Positions 25,870 through 34,564 of a DNA stretch of 49,191 nt are shown in pieces. The position numbers and the translations under genes were made by a program. Position 1 is the stretch's first letter; the number at the start of each line of letters is the position of its first letter. The stretch is from Caldimicrobium sp964493015 (GTDB lineage Bacteria; Desulfobacterota; Thermodesulfobacteria; Thermodesulfobacteriales; Thermodesulfobacteriaceae). The stretch is from NCBI GenBank assembly GCA_964493015.1, contig CAZBLU010000009.1, positions 1-49,191 of the forward strand, written 5' to 3'. A model generated the notes under the pieces. The model saw nothing but the letters and a program-made list of their open reading frames with translations. It had not been told where the DNA came from and did not search any database.

Positions 25870-26691
25870 CTACGGACATTGCAATAATTTTTTGAAAACC
25901 CTTAAATTATTCTCTATCAGTTCAAGAAAGGTCCCAGGGGCCTCATAATCTCCTGACCAAGCTTCCAACACCTCTAAACCCTCTCTTTCAAAGAAACTTT
26001 TGTGTTTAATGAATTCCCTCTCGGTAAGAACTATTTTGGCAATCTTTTTTTCCTTAGCAAGGGTAAGTAGCTCTCTCAGTTTCTTGGAACTTATCTCGCC
26101 GTGATGGTGCCCTTTGATAAGGGGAATCTCTTTGATAACGGTATCTTTAAAGAGATAATAAAAAACGCTGTGGCCTAAGGAATAAAACTCCTTCATGGGG
26201 CATTTTTGAAGCTCTTGAAAATTTTCCCTTAAGTGTTTTAGCTTACCGAGGAATATTTCAGTCCTTTTTAAATAAGTGGGATATAAGGGCCTCTTTTTAA
26301 GTGAAGAACTCTCTAAAAACTCCTTCAAAAGCCTTTCCACTCTATTTAGGTCAAACCAGAGATGGGGGTCTTGTGTTTTTTCCCCAACCCGGGAGAGAGA
26401 AAAAATTTTCTCCGGAGAAGTTATTTTATAAACCCTTTGGGCCCAAGGTTCAGACCCCACTATGATCACAAATTCTGCCTTTTTGATTTTTTCCCACTCC
26501 TTAGGCCTTGGTTCCGCAAAATGAAATTCCCCTTTAGGAGGCTGGATAAGGTAGATAGGCTCTTCAGGAAAGAGCTCTTTCCAAATTTTATAAAGGGGAT
26601 AGGAGGAAACTACCCACTCCTGAGTAAACGACCTCTTAGGAAAAAGGCTTAAGATAAGGAGTGCAGCAAGGAGAGAAACTAACCAACTCAT
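25870..26691 (-). CDS. Metal-binding periplasmic substrate-binding protein (ZnuA/TroA-like)
   Basis: The product resembles cluster A-I solute-binding proteins for Zn or Mn. From ATG 26691 (273 residues) it has a signal peptide (WLVSLLAALLILSLFP). Candidate metal ligands are His in GEFHFAEPRP, in DPHLWFDL, and in KGHHHGEISSKKL, and a C-terminal acidic residue in EAWSGDYEAPGT. GGGGGTGA lies before this ATG; a start at 26727 has none. No ABC permease or ATPase is adjacent, only secDF 12 bp away. The role as importer subunit is therefore inferred. Confidence 0.72.
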   Translation of the reverse strand: MSWLVSLLAALLILSLFPKRSFTQEWVVSSYPLYKIWKELFPEEPIYLIQPPKGEFHFAEPRPKEWEKIKKAEFVIIVGSEPWAQRVYKITSPEKIFSLSRVGEKTQDPHLWFDLNRVERLLKEFLESSSLKKRPLYPTYLKRTEIFLGKLKHLRENFQELQKCPMKEFYSLGHSVFYYLFKDTVIKEIPLIKGHHHGEISSKKLRELLTLAKEKKIAKIVLTEREFIKHKSFFEREGLEVLEAWSGDYEAPGTFLELIENNLRVFKKLLQCP

Positions 26692-26844
26692 TAAATCACC
26701 CCCAGTCACTTGGGAATTAAAGGTCATTTTACTAAGAAAAAAGGATCTTTACAAGTCTTTATAAAGCCTTAATTGATTTGGGACTGTAGTTATCCCTCCA
26801 GGGATAGATTGCGCCAAAATCTTTATCAAACGGGGCTATGTAAC

Positions 26845-26859
26845 TTTTACGATGTAAAA
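26845..26859. promoter_or_regulatory. Small palindrome, possible operator
   Basis: TTTTAC-gat-GTAAAA lies in the 292-bp gap between the divergent metal-binding gene and the tolC-like gene. It is symmetrical around 3 nt and could be a repressor site. It does not match a Fur or Zur box that I know. Confidence 0.25.
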
Positions 26860-26983
26860 ATTGGTGAGTAACCACAATCTTTAAGGTGTATATTCTGGTA
26901 GTTGACAAATCTCTAAAAGGTTTTAAGTTTAGTGATTACTTACATTATTGTTTTTATGGGTAATAAGCCCACGGCTTGATTTT

Positions 26984-28273
26984 ATGAATAAAGGCACAAA
27001 GGGACATTTTAATACCATTCTTCTTAGTCTTTTTATAGTGTTACTTATCCCCTATATAGCTTATGGAAAAAGGGAAATTACTCTTAGAGAGGCGGTAGAA
27101 AGGGCCATTAAGGCAAATCCCCAAGTCTCAGCAGCTTTAAAACAAAAAGAGGAGTTTTCTTTCCAAAAAAATATTATCAGAGCAGAATTTTTCCCTAAAT
27201 TATATCTTAACTATTCCTTTGAAAGGCGGGATTTAGGTAAAGGAGCCCCTACGGTAGAGACCTCTCTCTTTGGCCCAACTCTCACCTGGAATATCTTTTC
27301 TGGTTTTTCCACCTATTACTCCTACAGAGAAGCCCTATACTATATTTCAGCCCAAGATGAACAAATCAAGAGCAAAATTTTAGAAATTGCCCTTGCTGTA
27401 ACCAGGGCCTTTTTGGACTATTTTAAACAAAAGGCCCTTCTTGAGGCAGCCCTGACTGATCTTGAAGATGCCAAGCTCCTTGTAAAGCTTGCCCAGAAAA
27501 GATATGAAGTTGGCCTCTCCCCTTATGCTGATGTCTTAGATGCTGAGGCAAGACTCAAAGAAGCTGAATATAAAGTTACGAACTATAAATATTCCGCTGA
27601 CATAGCTAAAGCTCGGGTCCTCCTTCTTCTGAACGAAGATCTAACAGCTCTTGAGAACTATGAATTCCTCCCCCTAAAGGAGGATGAGCTTAAACTCAGA
27701 CCTTTTTCTGAACTCATCGAGAAGGCTAAAAAGTTAAGACCAGAGCTTAATTTCAAAGAAAAGGAAATCCTTGCTCAAGAAGAAAGAATAAAGAGTGTTA
27801 AAGGAGAATATTATCCTTCTATTGATCTATTTACCAGCTATTACAAAACTGATAAGAGCCTTTTTCCAGATAGAGATTATCAATTTTTAGCAGGTTTTAA
27901 GATAACCTTTCCACTCTTTACTGGTTTTTCAACCCCCTCTAAATTACAAAAGGAAAGGGCTACCTTAGAGAGAAAGGCCTTAGAAAAAAGGTCTTTAGAA
28001 CTTCAGATTCAAGAGGAAGTTTTTATTGTCTATAACAATTTTCTTACTTCTCAAGAAAATCTAAGCTCAGCTCAGGCCTTACTAACCAAAATGGAAGAGG
28101 ATTATAAAATTATGAAAAAAAAGTATGAAAATGGTCTTGCCTCTATTGTAGATGTAACAACTGTTTTAGCCAGACTGTCTCAGGCAAGATCTCAGGTTGC
28201 TGTCTCTAAATACGATCTTATATTTAACTACTTTAATATACAAAAAACAGTAGGAGAGATACCTGGGCTCTAA
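26984..28273 (+). CDS. TolC-family outer-membrane efflux protein
   Basis: This protein would form the outer-membrane channel of the following tripartite exporter. From ATG 26984 it has 429 residues: a signal peptide (ILLSLFIVLLIPYIAYG), then two repeats of the TolC family with long amphipathic helices and OEP motifs (LREAVERAIKANPQV, later LRPELNFKEKEI). No lipobox is seen. A TTG at 26948 would add residues before the signal and is less likely. There is no clear Shine-Dalgarno. The adaptor gene starts 1 bp after the stop. Confidence 0.88.
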   Translation: MNKGTKGHFNTILLSLFIVLLIPYIAYGKREITLREAVERAIKANPQVSAALKQKEEFSFQKNIIRAEFFPKLYLNYSFERRDLGKGAPTVETSLFGPTLTWNIFSGFSTYYSYREALYYISAQDEQIKSKILEIALAVTRAFLDYFKQKALLEAALTDLEDAKLLVKLAQKRYEVGLSPYADVLDAEARLKEAEYKVTNYKYSADIAKARVLLLLNEDLTALENYEFLPLKEDELKLRPFSELIEKAKKLRPELNFKEKEILAQEERIKSVKGEYYPSIDLFTSYYKTDKSLFPDRDYQFLAGFKITFPLFTGFSTPSKLQKERATLERKALEKRSLELQIQEEVFIVYNNFLTSQENLSSAQALLTKMEEDYKIMKKKYENGLASIVDVTTVLARLSQARSQVAVSKYDLIFNYFNIQKTVGEIPGL

Positions 28274-28274
28274 G

Positions 28275-29474
28275 ATGCTCTCTTCTCGTTTAATTATTTT
28301 GCTTTTGGTCTCTATAACTTTTCTTCTAAGCTGTAAGAATCCACAGCCTAAAAAGGAAAAGGAACCTATACCTCAAAAAACAGCAAAAGTTGAAAGAGGA
28401 GAGGTCTTTCTTGAAGTTGCGGCAACTGGGGCAGTTAAACCCCAGGTAGGAGCTCAAGTAAAGGTGGGAGCAAGGATTTCAGGAAGAGTGGAGAATCTTT
28501 TGGTGAAACAGGGCGATTTTGTAAAACAGGGGCAATTAATCGCCGTAATTGAACACAAAGACCTCAAAAATCAGGTGGAACGCCTTGAATTCGAATTGAA
28601 ACAGGCCATAAGTCAGTTAGAAAAAATTAAGGCTACCTATCCAGAGAAGATCAAGGCAAGTAAAAGGGTTATCTCTGCTTTACAGGCTGAGCTTGAACAG
28701 TTAGAAAGAGAAGCTAAGAGGTTACAAAATCTTTTCAAAGAGGGCCTTATCTCTAAAACGGAACTGGAAAGGATAGAGAAGGACAAAGTGGTAAAGGAAA
28801 ACCAGATAGAGGCAGAAAAGGCTCAACTTCGTGCCTTAGAGGCAGAATTTGATAAGGAATTAGAGAGAGCTAAATCTCAGGTAGAGGCAGCAAGACGGCA
28901 ATTAGAAGAGGCAAAGGTTAGGCTAAGTTATGCCTTTATCTATTCCCCTATAAATGGCTATGTCTCAGAGGTGACCACTCAGCAGGGTGAAACGGTGGTA
29001 GCAGGGCTTAATGCACCTACCTTTATTACTGTGGTGGATCTATCTCGCTTAGAGGTCCACTGTTATATCGATGAAACAGACATAGGAAAGATAAAGGCTG
29101 GTATGGAAGCTACCTTTCGGGTGGATAGCTTTCCAGATAAAGTTTTTAAGGCCAGGGTTAGAACTATCTATCCTGGAGCTATAATCAAAAATAATGTAGT
29201 ATTCTATGATACCGTTCTTGATATCCTTACTCCCTATGAGAATTATCTTCGCCCGGAGATGACTGCCCAAGTGACCATTTTAGCAGGAAAAAAGGAGGGA
29301 GTTTTACTTGTGCCTTCAGGTGCGGTTAAAATTGACCCTCAGGGTAAGGCCTTTGTTATGGTAAAAGAGGGAGAAAAGTGGAAGAAAAGATTGGTGAAAA
29401 CTGGCTGGGAAAGTAGAGGAAAGGTTGAAATCCTTGAAGGGCTTTCTGAAGGTGAAGTAGTAGGGGTGTGGTAA
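28275..29474 (+). CDS. MacA-like periplasmic adaptor lipoprotein
   Basis: This is a membrane-fusion protein linking the inner-membrane ABC transporter and the TolC channel. The 399-residue protein has a lipobox LLSC with Cys20, a first half with the biotinyl-lipoyl fold (GARISGRVENLLVKQGDFVKQG), a long coiled coil (about residues 115-215) and a beta-barrel and membrane-proximal C-terminus. Lipid attachment would be by Lgt. The ATPase gene starts 3 bp after its stop. Confidence 0.88.
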   Translation: MLSSRLIILLLVSITFLLSCKNPQPKKEKEPIPQKTAKVERGEVFLEVAATGAVKPQVGAQVKVGARISGRVENLLVKQGDFVKQGQLIAVIEHKDLKNQVERLEFELKQAISQLEKIKATYPEKIKASKRVISALQAELEQLEREAKRLQNLFKEGLISKTELERIEKDKVVKENQIEAEKAQLRALEAEFDKELERAKSQVEAARRQLEEAKVRLSYAFIYSPINGYVSEVTTQQGETVVAGLNAPTFITVVDLSRLEVHCYIDETDIGKIKAGMEATFRVDSFPDKVFKARVRTIYPGAIIKNNVVFYDTVLDILTPYENYLRPEMTAQVTILAGKKEGVLLVPSGAVKIDPQGKAFVMVKEGEKWKKRLVKTGWESRGKVEILEGLSEGEVVGVW

Positions 29475-29477
29475 CTT

Positions 29478-30158
29478 TTGACGGACAATCTGCTCAAGCT
29501 CGTAGATCTCAGGAAGACTTATCAAATTGGTAAGATTAAGTATGAAGTTCTAAAAGGCATAAATTTAGAGGTCAAAAAGGGCCACTTTCTTGCTATCATG
29601 GGACCTTCTGGAGGTGGAAAATCTACTCTTTTAAATATCTTAGGGCTCCTTGATAAACCCACTTCAGGAAGTTACTTTTTTGAGGGCAAAGAGGTAAGCC
29701 AATTATCCCCTAAGGAACTTGCTCACTTGAGAAACAGAAGAATTGGCTTTATTTTCCAGGCCTTTCATTTAGTGCCCTGGGCAACGGCTTTAGAAAATGT
29801 GCTCTTACCACTCCTCTATGGAGATAAAATAGACAAAGAAGATATTGGTAGAGCCAAAGCACTCTTACAAAGGCTTGGCTTAGAGAAACAAATAACCTTC
29901 AAACCAGCTGAGCTCTCAGGAGGTCAACAGCAAAGGGTAGCTATTGCCAGGGCGCTTATTAATAACCCCACCCTACTTCTTGCCGATGAGCCCACAGGAA
30001 ATTTAGACTCCCAGAGTAGTAAAGAGGTCATGGATATCTTAGAGGAGCTCAATCATGAAGGCTTAACTATAATTATGGTTACCCATGACCCTGAAATTGC
30101 TAAAAGGGCAAAGGAAATTAAAATTCTTAAAGATGGTATCTTTATAGAAGAGTCATGA
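29478..30158 (+). CDS. ABC transporter ATPase (MacB/LolD type)
   Basis: The 226-residue nucleotide-binding subunit has Walker A GPSGGGKST (residues 42-50), the signature LSGGQQQRV and Walker B LLLADEPTG with NLDS, which puts it in the MacB/LolD group. A TTG start is used. It is encoded separately from its permeases. Its stop overlaps the first permease ATG by 4 bp. Together with the adaptor and TolC genes it should form an efflux or lipoprotein/peptide export pump. Confidence 0.93.
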   Translation: MTDNLLKLVDLRKTYQIGKIKYEVLKGINLEVKKGHFLAIMGPSGGGKSTLLNILGLLDKPTSGSYFFEGKEVSQLSPKELAHLRNRRIGFIFQAFHLVPWATALENVLLPLLYGDKIDKEDIGRAKALLQRLGLEKQITFKPAELSGGQQQRVAIARALINNPTLLLADEPTGNLDSQSSKEVMDILEELNHEGLTIIMVTHDPEIAKRAKEIKILKDGIFIEES

Positions 30159-31360
30159 GTTCTCTTCTATGGAAAGACCTTATCAAGGAATTACTGGCTA
30201 ATAAAGTTAATATTTTATTCATTATGCTTTCCCTCATCTTTAGCCTTACGGCCCTAAATACTATTTATGCTCTTGGCAAATCTGCAGAAAAACAGATCCT
30301 TGATACCCTTGCTAATCTCAATTTTGGTAAAGATGCCCTCCTTATCCTTGCAGGTGGCTCAAGGGTTATGGGCATAACCACCACCAGATCAGACACATTA
30401 AAATTAGAGGATGTCAAGGCCTTAGAAAAACTCCACTTTGTCCAAATGACCTCACCCTTTACCACAGGCCTGGTGGAAGTCTCCTACAAAGGAAAGGCTG
30501 AAAAACTAAGAGTTGACGGTGTATTACCCATATATCTGCAAGCCAATAATTGGAATACCTTTATGGGTAAATTCATAGATGATAAGGATGTAGAAACTAT
30601 CAATAAGGTGGTAGTGCTTGGTTACGATATAGCTAAAAAATTTGGCCTAAATAGCCTTATAGGAGAGAAAATCAAGATCCAGGATCAGTATTATGTAGTT
30701 ATTGGAATATTAGAGAAAAAGGGGTCCCTTGGGCACTTCCCTTTAGATGAGAGGCTCTTTGTTCCCTTAACTACAGCGATGAAAAGAATTTTTAATCAAG
30801 ATTATATTAGGGGAGTGAAAGTTTTACTTGAGCCTGAGACAGAGATAGAGCCAGCAGTAAAGGAGATTAGAAAGATCCTTCGTCAAAGGCATGGGCTTTA
30901 TGGTATAGCCCCTGATGATTTTAGAATAATTACACCCGATATGGTAGTAGCAAGGCACACTGCTACCTCAAAGACCTTAAGTGCCTTTTTGCTCGCTATT
31001 AGTCTAATTAGCTTAGTCATAAGTGGGGTCATCATCATGAACCTCATGACTGCAAGTGTGGAGGAAAAGGCGGGTATCATAGCCTTAAGGATAGCCCTCG
31101 GAGCAACTGCTCACCACATAATCAGGCATTATCTCTTTATGGCCCTATTTATAGCCCTGACAAGCGGCTTCATTGGCTGGCTTATGAGCCTCCTTGTTAT
31201 GTATCTCCTTGCCCTTTTGACCCCCTTAAGACCTCTCTTTTCCTGGGGCACCTTTTTGCTGAGCCTCATATTCTCCACAGTTACCTGTGTCCTTTTTAGT
31301 CTTTTCCCTGCCCTCAAGGCCTCTCGTATAGACCCAGCTATTCTTCTAAAAGGCCTATGA
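30155..31360 (+). CDS. FtsX/MacB-type permease 1
   Basis: The 401-residue permease has an N-terminal membrane segment (VNILFIMLSLIFSLTAL), a large periplasmic MacB-PCD-like domain (about 50-280) and three C-terminal segments around FLLAISLISLVISGVIIMNLM. It ends in the family tail LKASRIDPAILLKGL. It partners the preceding ATPase. It overlaps the next permease by 4 bp, and the two share length and layout but diverge in sequence. Confidence 0.88.
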   Translation: MSSLLWKDLIKELLANKVNILFIMLSLIFSLTALNTIYALGKSAEKQILDTLANLNFGKDALLILAGGSRVMGITTTRSDTLKLEDVKALEKLHFVQMTSPFTTGLVEVSYKGKAEKLRVDGVLPIYLQANNWNTFMGKFIDDKDVETINKVVVLGYDIAKKFGLNSLIGEKIKIQDQYYVVIGILEKKGSLGHFPLDERLFVPLTTAMKRIFNQDYIRGVKVLLEPETEIEPAVKEIRKILRQRHGLYGIAPDDFRIITPDMVVARHTATSKTLSAFLLAISLISLVISGVIIMNLMTASVEEKAGIIALRIALGATAHHIIRHYLFMALFIALTSGFIGWLMSLLVMYLLALLTPLRPLFSWGTFLLSLIFSTVTCVLFSLFPALKASRIDPAILLKGL

Positions 31361-32568
31361 AAAGGGTAGCCCTTAAACTTTATTTGGGAGGGGTCTTTTT
31401 TAAAAAATTAAGGCTCTTTCTATCTGTTCTTGGGGTAATCATTGGTGTTTCCTCTCTTTTCATTATGAATACCTTTGGTGAATCTGCTAAGGTGAAAACT
31501 TTGCAAGAAATTGAGACCTTTGGGCCTGACATCCTGATGATTGTCTCAGGGCAAGTGCGAGTTAGGGCAGGAAGAGCTATTCAAGCAGAACAGACAACCA
31601 CCCTCAAATTAGAGGATGCCCAGGCTATAAGAAAAATATCGGGGGTTCAATTCATTTCCCCCTTTTATACGGGAAGTGTGATTGCCCGATATTCAGGTAA
31701 AACCATCTCCACAGTAGCTAATGGCGTAAACGAAGAATATTTAAAACTAAGAAAATTTGCTCTTACCCAAGGCAGAAATTTCCTCAAAGATGAAATTGCG
31801 GGCTACAAAAAGGTAGCTATTTTAGGATATAAGGTTAAAAGTGAACTCTTTGGTGAAGAGGACCCCATAGGGAAAACGATACTCATTCAGAAGTTGCCCT
31901 TTGTAGTGATAGGAGTACTTACTCCTATAGGAATTGATGCCAGTAACCAGGATCAGGATGATCAAATTTTAATTCCTATCTCTACAGCTATGTCTGCTCT
32001 CTTTAACGTGGATTATCTGACAGGTATTTATCTTTCTTTGTTATCTCCTCAGCTTATTCCTGAAGTGGAAAGACAAGTAGAGGCCCTCCTTTTAAAACGA
32101 CACAAGGTCTCTCCAAAGGACAAGGATTTTAATCTCATTAAGGCGGAAGATATTTTAAAGTTTCGGAGAGAGGCCTCTTCCCTATTTACCTCTTTGGTGC
32201 AAAGTGTTTCCCTTTTATGCCTAATAGTGGGAAGCCTTGGAATTACAGCGATCATGCTTCTTTCCGTAAATGAAAGGAGAAAGGAAATTGGCCTAAGGCT
32301 TGCCTTGGGAGCTACTAAAAGAGATATCCTCAAACAATTTTTATGGGAAAGTATCCTGATAAGCCTTCTTGGAGGAGTTACAGGACTAACCCTCGGATTA
32401 GCAGCTATTTTCATCCTCTTACCTCTTTTACATTACCCCCTAATCATACCCTTCAAATCCATCCTTGTAACCACAGGGCTTACCATCTTTTTTGGCTTGC
32501 TTTCAGGGATCTATCCAGCCTATAAGGCAAGCAAAATAGACCCAGCCCTATTACTTAAGGGTATGTAA
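31357..32568 (+). CDS. FtsX/MacB-type permease 2
   Basis: This 403-residue permease is a paralog of the previous one, with the same order: N-terminal segment (LSVLGVIIGVSSLFIMNTF), periplasmic domain, three C-terminal membrane segments, and the tail YKASKIDPALLLKGM. The stretch VNERRKEIGLRLALGATKRDIL is the classic MacB coupling motif, better kept here than in permease 1. The two likely form a heterodimer with an ATPase dimer. Confidence 0.9.
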   Translation: MKRVALKLYLGGVFFKKLRLFLSVLGVIIGVSSLFIMNTFGESAKVKTLQEIETFGPDILMIVSGQVRVRAGRAIQAEQTTTLKLEDAQAIRKISGVQFISPFYTGSVIARYSGKTISTVANGVNEEYLKLRKFALTQGRNFLKDEIAGYKKVAILGYKVKSELFGEEDPIGKTILIQKLPFVVIGVLTPIGIDASNQDQDDQILIPISTAMSALFNVDYLTGIYLSLLSPQLIPEVERQVEALLLKRHKVSPKDKDFNLIKAEDILKFRREASSLFTSLVQSVSLLCLIVGSLGITAIMLLSVNERRKEIGLRLALGATKRDILKQFLWESILISLLGGVTGLTLGLAAIFILLPLLHYPLIIPFKSILVTTGLTIFFGLLSGIYPAYKASKIDPALLLKGM

Positions 32569-32584
32569 AAAGCTAATTCCTACC

Positions 32585-32612
32585 TTGAAAAGTTTTAGGG
32601 TCTTTTTAACTT
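32585..32612 (+). promoter_or_regulatory. Promoter of the radical SAM gene
   Basis: TTGAAA (32585-32590), a 16-nt spacer and TAACTT (32607-32612), the same boxes and spacing as before clpB. The ATG at 32620 is 7 nt beyond, so the transcript may be leaderless. Confidence 0.4.
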
Positions 32613-32619
32613 TATAACT

Positions 32620-33534
32620 ATGAGATTATATTATAGTTTAAACCAATTTTTCAAAAGGACCTTTGGAGAAAAGGTAAAGAAAATCCCTTTGGATGCTGGA
32701 TTTAGTTGCCCCAATAGGGATGGCACAAAAGGGTATGGGGGCTGCATATATTGTGACGCAAGAGGCTCAGGCACAGGTCTACACCAAAAATACTCTCTTG
32801 AGGAGCAAATAACCCTTTTTTTAGAGAAATTTAAAGTAAGGGGCTATAGAAAATTTATAGCCTACTTCCAATCCTTTTCTAACACTTACGGGCCTATAGA
32901 AAAATTAAGAGAGGCCTATTCCTCTGTTAAAGCCTTTCCAGAGATTATAGGCCTTGCTCTTGGCACAAGGCCAGATTGCCTAACCCCAGAAATTATTGAG
33001 CTTTTAAAAGACTTTCAAGAAAATGGATATTTTCTTTGGGTGGAACTTGGGCTTCAGAGTAAACATGATGAAACCTTAAAGAGGATAAACCGAAGACACA
33101 GCTATGCTGACTTTTTAGAGGCCTATGAACTACTTCAGAGAAATTCTATTCCTGTGTGTGTGCACATAATCTTTGGCCTCCCTGGGGAGACAAAAGAGAT
33201 GATGTTAGAGACAGCCTCTGATCTGGCTAAACTCTCTCCTTTTGGGGTAAAATTTCACGCCCTATACGTTTTGGCTCATACTCCCTTGGCTAAACTCTAC
33301 GAGGAAAAGGCCTTTAGAGAACTCTCTCTGGAAGAATATGCCGAGCTTGTAGGAGAATCTTTAAGTCTCTTACCACCTGAAACCGTGATTCACCGCCTTA
33401 CTTCTGATCCCACTGGTGAAGATCTCTTGGCCCCCCTTTGGCTTAAAGATAAAAGAAAGGTGCTGGCAACCATTGAAACTTACCTAAAGACAAAGGGCCT
33501 ATATCAAGGGAAATATTGGAAACCTCAACAGTGA
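32620..33534 (+). CDS. Radical SAM protein, YhcC/TIGR01212 family
   Basis: The 304-residue protein has an N-terminal iron-sulfur site C30-x11-C42-x2-C45 (FSCPNRDGTKGYGGCIYC), the YhcC-type rather than CxxxCxxC spacing. A TIM-barrel region follows (TRPDCLTPEIIELL; LGLQSKHDETLKRINRRHSYADF). The family belongs to the Elp3-like radical SAM proteins and its substrate is not established. There is no Shine-Dalgarno before the ATG. It ends 2 bp before the convergent BON gene's stop. Confidence 0.88.
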   Translation: MRLYYSLNQFFKRTFGEKVKKIPLDAGFSCPNRDGTKGYGGCIYCDARGSGTGLHQKYSLEEQITLFLEKFKVRGYRKFIAYFQSFSNTYGPIEKLREAYSSVKAFPEIIGLALGTRPDCLTPEIIELLKDFQENGYFLWVELGLQSKHDETLKRINRRHSYADFLEAYELLQRNSIPVCVHIIFGLPGETKEMMLETASDLAKLSPFGVKFHALYVLAHTPLAKLYEEKAFRELSLEEYAELVGESLSLLPPETVIHRLTSDPTGEDLLAPLWLKDKRKVLATIETYLKTKGLYQGKYWKPQQ

Positions 33535-33536
33535 GT

Positions 33537-34157
33537 TTATTTATTTCTTTTTACTTGAATATTAACTATGACCTCTCTAACTCCCTCTACCCCTTTGGCG
33601 ATCTCTACTGCCCTTCTCTTTTGTTCTTCCCTATCCACTATGCCAGTTAAAGTGACTACCCCATTTACTGTATCTACATCAATAGAAAAGGCCTTTATTT
33701 CTGGATCAGCTATGAATTTAGCCTTAATTTTAGCGGTGATTTCTTTATCACTCAGATAGGACTTTATACCCCTTTTACCTACCCGCAGATTATTTACCAC
33801 CCTTTTAACCCCAGGAACTGATTGAGCAATGGCCACAGCCCTTTGAATTTCCTCTTCGCTATCTACTAAACCGTTAAGAGTAACTACCCCATTTACTGTA
33901 TCAACATCGATCTTTCTTGCCTTAGTTATGGGGTCTTCAATTAGCTTGGTCTTAACCTTAGTAGTTATAATCGCATCATCTACCTGGGTTCCTACGCTAC
34001 GAGGGTCAGTGGCTACCTTATAGCCCTCATAGGCACCACCTCCTACTAAAACCCAGCCACATCCTGACAAATTAATGAGCACAAGAGTGAGTGAGATTAC
34101 CTTGAAAATTTTAAAAAAACCTTTACTTTTTCCGATAAATGAACTAAACTGTATCAT
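33537..34157 (-). CDS. Double-BON-domain lipoprotein
   Basis: The 206-residue protein has a signal and lipobox (LTLVLINLSGC, Cys33), then two BON domains of about 65 residues each with the repeated core VDTVNGVVTLNGLVD and VDTVNGVVTLTGIVD. Such periplasmic BON proteins (OsmY/DolP-like) bind phospholipid and protect the envelope. GGGGG lies 8 nt before the ATG. It is divergent from the next gene, only 14 bp between starts. Confidence 0.85.
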   Translation of the reverse strand: MIQFSSFIGKSKGFFKIFKVISLTLVLINLSGCGWVLVGGGAYEGYKVATDPRSVGTQVDDAIITTKVKTKLIEDPITKARKIDVDTVNGVVTLNGLVDSEEEIQRAVAIAQSVPGVKRVVNNLRVGKRGIKSYLSDKEITAKIKAKFIADPEIKAFSIDVDTVNGVVTLTGIVDREEQKRRAVEIAKGVEGVREVIVNIQVKRNK

Positions 34158-34171
34158 AAAGGAGACCCCCT

Positions 34172-34564
34172 ATGAAAATAGACTCAAAGGTCATATTAGA
34201 TTTAAATTTTATCACACCTGAAGCTATTTCCAAGCAGGGTAATAAGGTTTTTGAGGATTATCTTAAAAATGCCCTTTTAGAATTAGAGAGAGCAGAAATT
34301 TTTCAACAAGCAGAGCGTGAAAAAGTTAAATTTCTTGCTGAGAGACTGGATTTTTCCTTAGAGCTATTAGAGAGGGTTGCTAAAATAAACTTTAACACTT
34401 CTACTTCCGCCACTATAGGTGATTTCCTTTTGGGACAGGCCTTAGAGATGGAAAAAATAGCAGAGAGCTTGCCTGAAGGGGCCTTAAAATCTCTCTTTAA
34501 AGAATCTGCCCTCTACCTTGGTATAGAAGCAGAAAAGATTAGGCAGGGCTATTATCAAAGTTAG
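34172..34564 (+). CDS. Unknown small helical protein
   Basis: I do not recognise this protein. The 130 residues are nearly all helical (DYLKNALLELERAEIFQQAEREKV), with no signal, Cys or metal motif. AAGGAG stands 7 nt before the ATG. Its start is 14 bp from the divergent BON lipoprotein and its stop overlaps ddl's by 4 bp on the other strand. Confidence 0.6.
   Translation: MKIDSKVILDLNFITPEAISKQGNKVFEDYLKNALLELERAEIFQQAEREKVKFLAERLDFSLELLERVAKINFNTSTSATIGDFLLGQALEMEKIAESLPEGALKSLFKESALYLGIEAEKIRQGYYQS

Noticed and set aside
26902..26930. TTGACA before the tolC-like gene as a promoter
   Set aside because: No acceptable -10 box lies at 16-18 nt, so it is not listed.
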